Below, piece after piece: positions 7,452 through 8,924 of a stretch of 8,924 nucleotides of DNA. The notes below the pieces were generated by a model. That model saw nothing but the letters and a program-made list of their open reading frames with translations, ran no database searches and was not told where the DNA came from. How positions within the stretch are numbered: position 1 is the first letter of the stretch; every line of letters begins with the position of its first letter. The position numbers were made by a program, and so were the translations under genes. Source of the stretch: Nocardioides sp. (GTDB lineage: Bacteria; Actinomycetota; Actinomycetes; Propionibacteriales; Nocardioidaceae); NCBI GenBank assembly GCA_029264225.1, contig JARICB010000421.1, positions 1 to 8,924 on the forward strand. The letters run 5' to 3'.

Positions 7452-8924
<1,473 letters not shown>

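Overview
This is a GC-rich actinobacterial window carrying most of the late steroid (cholesterol) ring-degradation cluster, the part known in Mycobacterium and Rhodococcus as the KstR2 regulon plus hsa genes. The evidence is gene content and order: kstR2, ipdF, fadE30 // fadD3, fadE31, fadE32, fadE33 // hsaB, hsaC, hsaD. GC-rich third codon positions, TetR/SDR/ACAD content and frequent ATGA overlaps fit an actinomycete. The spacing and the missing mycobacterial extras point to a non-mycobacterial lineage (a Nocardioides-like organism is a guess, not shown).

Layout. A leftward operon runs from 2225 to beyond base 1: fadE30, then ipdF, then the start of the regulator kstR2, all overlapping. A 52-bp divergent control region (2226-2277) holds a near-perfect 18-bp inverted repeat, apparently the KstR2 operator, and back-to-back -10 elements. 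A rightward operon follows: fadD3, fadE31, fadE32, fadE33 (2278-6785), again with overlapping ends. A third, leftward operon enters from the right edge: hsaD (partial), hsaC, hsaB (8924-6787). It converges on fadE33 with one base between the stop codons.

How the genes fit together. HsaC cleaves the aromatised A ring of the secosteroid (3,4-DHSA). HsaD hydrolyses the meta-cleavage product, releasing HIP, the C/D-ring remnant. HsaB supplies reduced flavin to HsaA, which is not in the window. FadD3 makes HIP-CoA, which is also the inducer of KstR2 in mycobacteria. FadE30 and IpdF act on the side chain and on the 5-hydroxyl group, and FadE31/32/33 are dehydrogenase subunits for later steps.

Main oddities. 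fadE31 is interrupted by a single in-frame TAA at 4619-4621, while both flanks stay in one frame and look fully coding. The operator half-sites match the mycobacterial KstR2 consensus but are separated by 6 bp instead of 2. The fadE30 promoter appears to drive a leaderless mRNA, its spacer is the operator, and its -10 overlaps the opposing -10. HsaB has an N-terminal extension. I see no CRISPR array, insertion sequence, phage gene or RNA gene, and I do not see a wholly new system: this is a known pathway with unusual local features. No stretch over 300 bases lacks a gene.
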